From assembly GCA_016177315.1 (NCBI GenBank), contig JACOVN010000133.1:1-12361 (forward strand): a stretch of 12,361 nt of DNA, given 5' to 3'. The position numbers were made by a program, and so were the translations under genes. This DNA comes from Candidatus Woesearchaeota archaeon (GTDB taxonomy: Archaea > Nanobdellota > Nanobdellia > Woesearchaeales > UBA12501). Shown here in pieces: positions 12,328 to 12,361 of the stretch; within the stretch, counting starts at the first letter, position 1, and each line of letters begins with the position of its first letter. Under the pieces are notes generated by a model. That model was not told where the DNA came from. It made no database searches and saw only the letters and a program-made list of their open reading frames with translations.

Positions 12328-12361
12328 AAAGTATAAAGAAGAAAATTGATAAAGATAGAAA

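Noticed and set aside
12328..12361. Possible further gene after the SpoIIM-family stop
   Set aside because: Only 34 A-rich bases remain before the window ends; nothing can be supported.

Overview
This window reads as archaeal chromosome. The ribosomal proteins (uS13, uS4, uS11, eL18, uL13, uS9) and RNA polymerase subunits (RpoD, RpoN) are archaeal in type and order. There is also an archaeal Sec61-beta subunit, a UBA-bearing archaeal NAC, an archaeal-type RNase P RNA and two intron-containing tRNAs. Several genes have TATA-like boxes about 25 bases from the start codon, which suggests leaderless transcripts. The small hypothetical proteins, the 'KRGIELS' pilin-like protein and the SpoIIM-family membrane protein resemble those I associate with DPANN lineages of the Woesearchaeota/Pacearchaeota type. 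That placement is an inference with low confidence.

Layout, right to left because most genes are on the minus strand. (1) 1-4098 is one long information-processing operon: promoter, structured leader, rps13-rps4-rps11-rpoD-tRNA-Leu(GAG)-rpl18e-rpl13-rps9-rpoN, with rpoN cut by the window edge. Genes are tightly packed with 1- or 4-base overlaps. Two spots break the pattern: a roughly 90-base GC-rich leader before rps13, and a 175-base segment between tRNA-Leu and rpl18e packed with four compact hairpins. (2) 4144-6027 is a secreted 627-residue protein with a NosD-like beta-helix, an Ig-like region and an apparent LAS-type zinc peptidase end. (3) 6135-6259 (+) is tRNA-His with a 50-base intron, ending in a bidirectional terminator-like hairpin. 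(4) 6309-8550 is an apparent four-gene operon: two helical proteins of unknown function, a MinD/ParA ATPase and a four-TM membrane protein. (5) 8609-9139 is secG(Sec61-beta)-nac, a protein-targeting pair. (6) 9189-9517 is rnpB. (7) 9556-11216 holds a pilin-like secreted protein preceded by a THUMP-domain methyltransferase probably acting on tRNA. (8) 11217-11457 is a divergent intergenic region with two long nested inverted repeats. (9) 11458-12327 (+) is a SpoIIM-family membrane protein.

Much of the window concerns translation and its RNAs: ribosomal proteins, RNA polymerase, two tRNAs, the RNase P RNA that matures them, a probable tRNA methyltransferase, and nascent-chain/translocon factors. 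The least conventional material is the structured non-coding DNA at 1426-1527 and 11269-11417, the D-arm/anticodon-stem tRNA intron, and the beta-helix/peptidase fusion.
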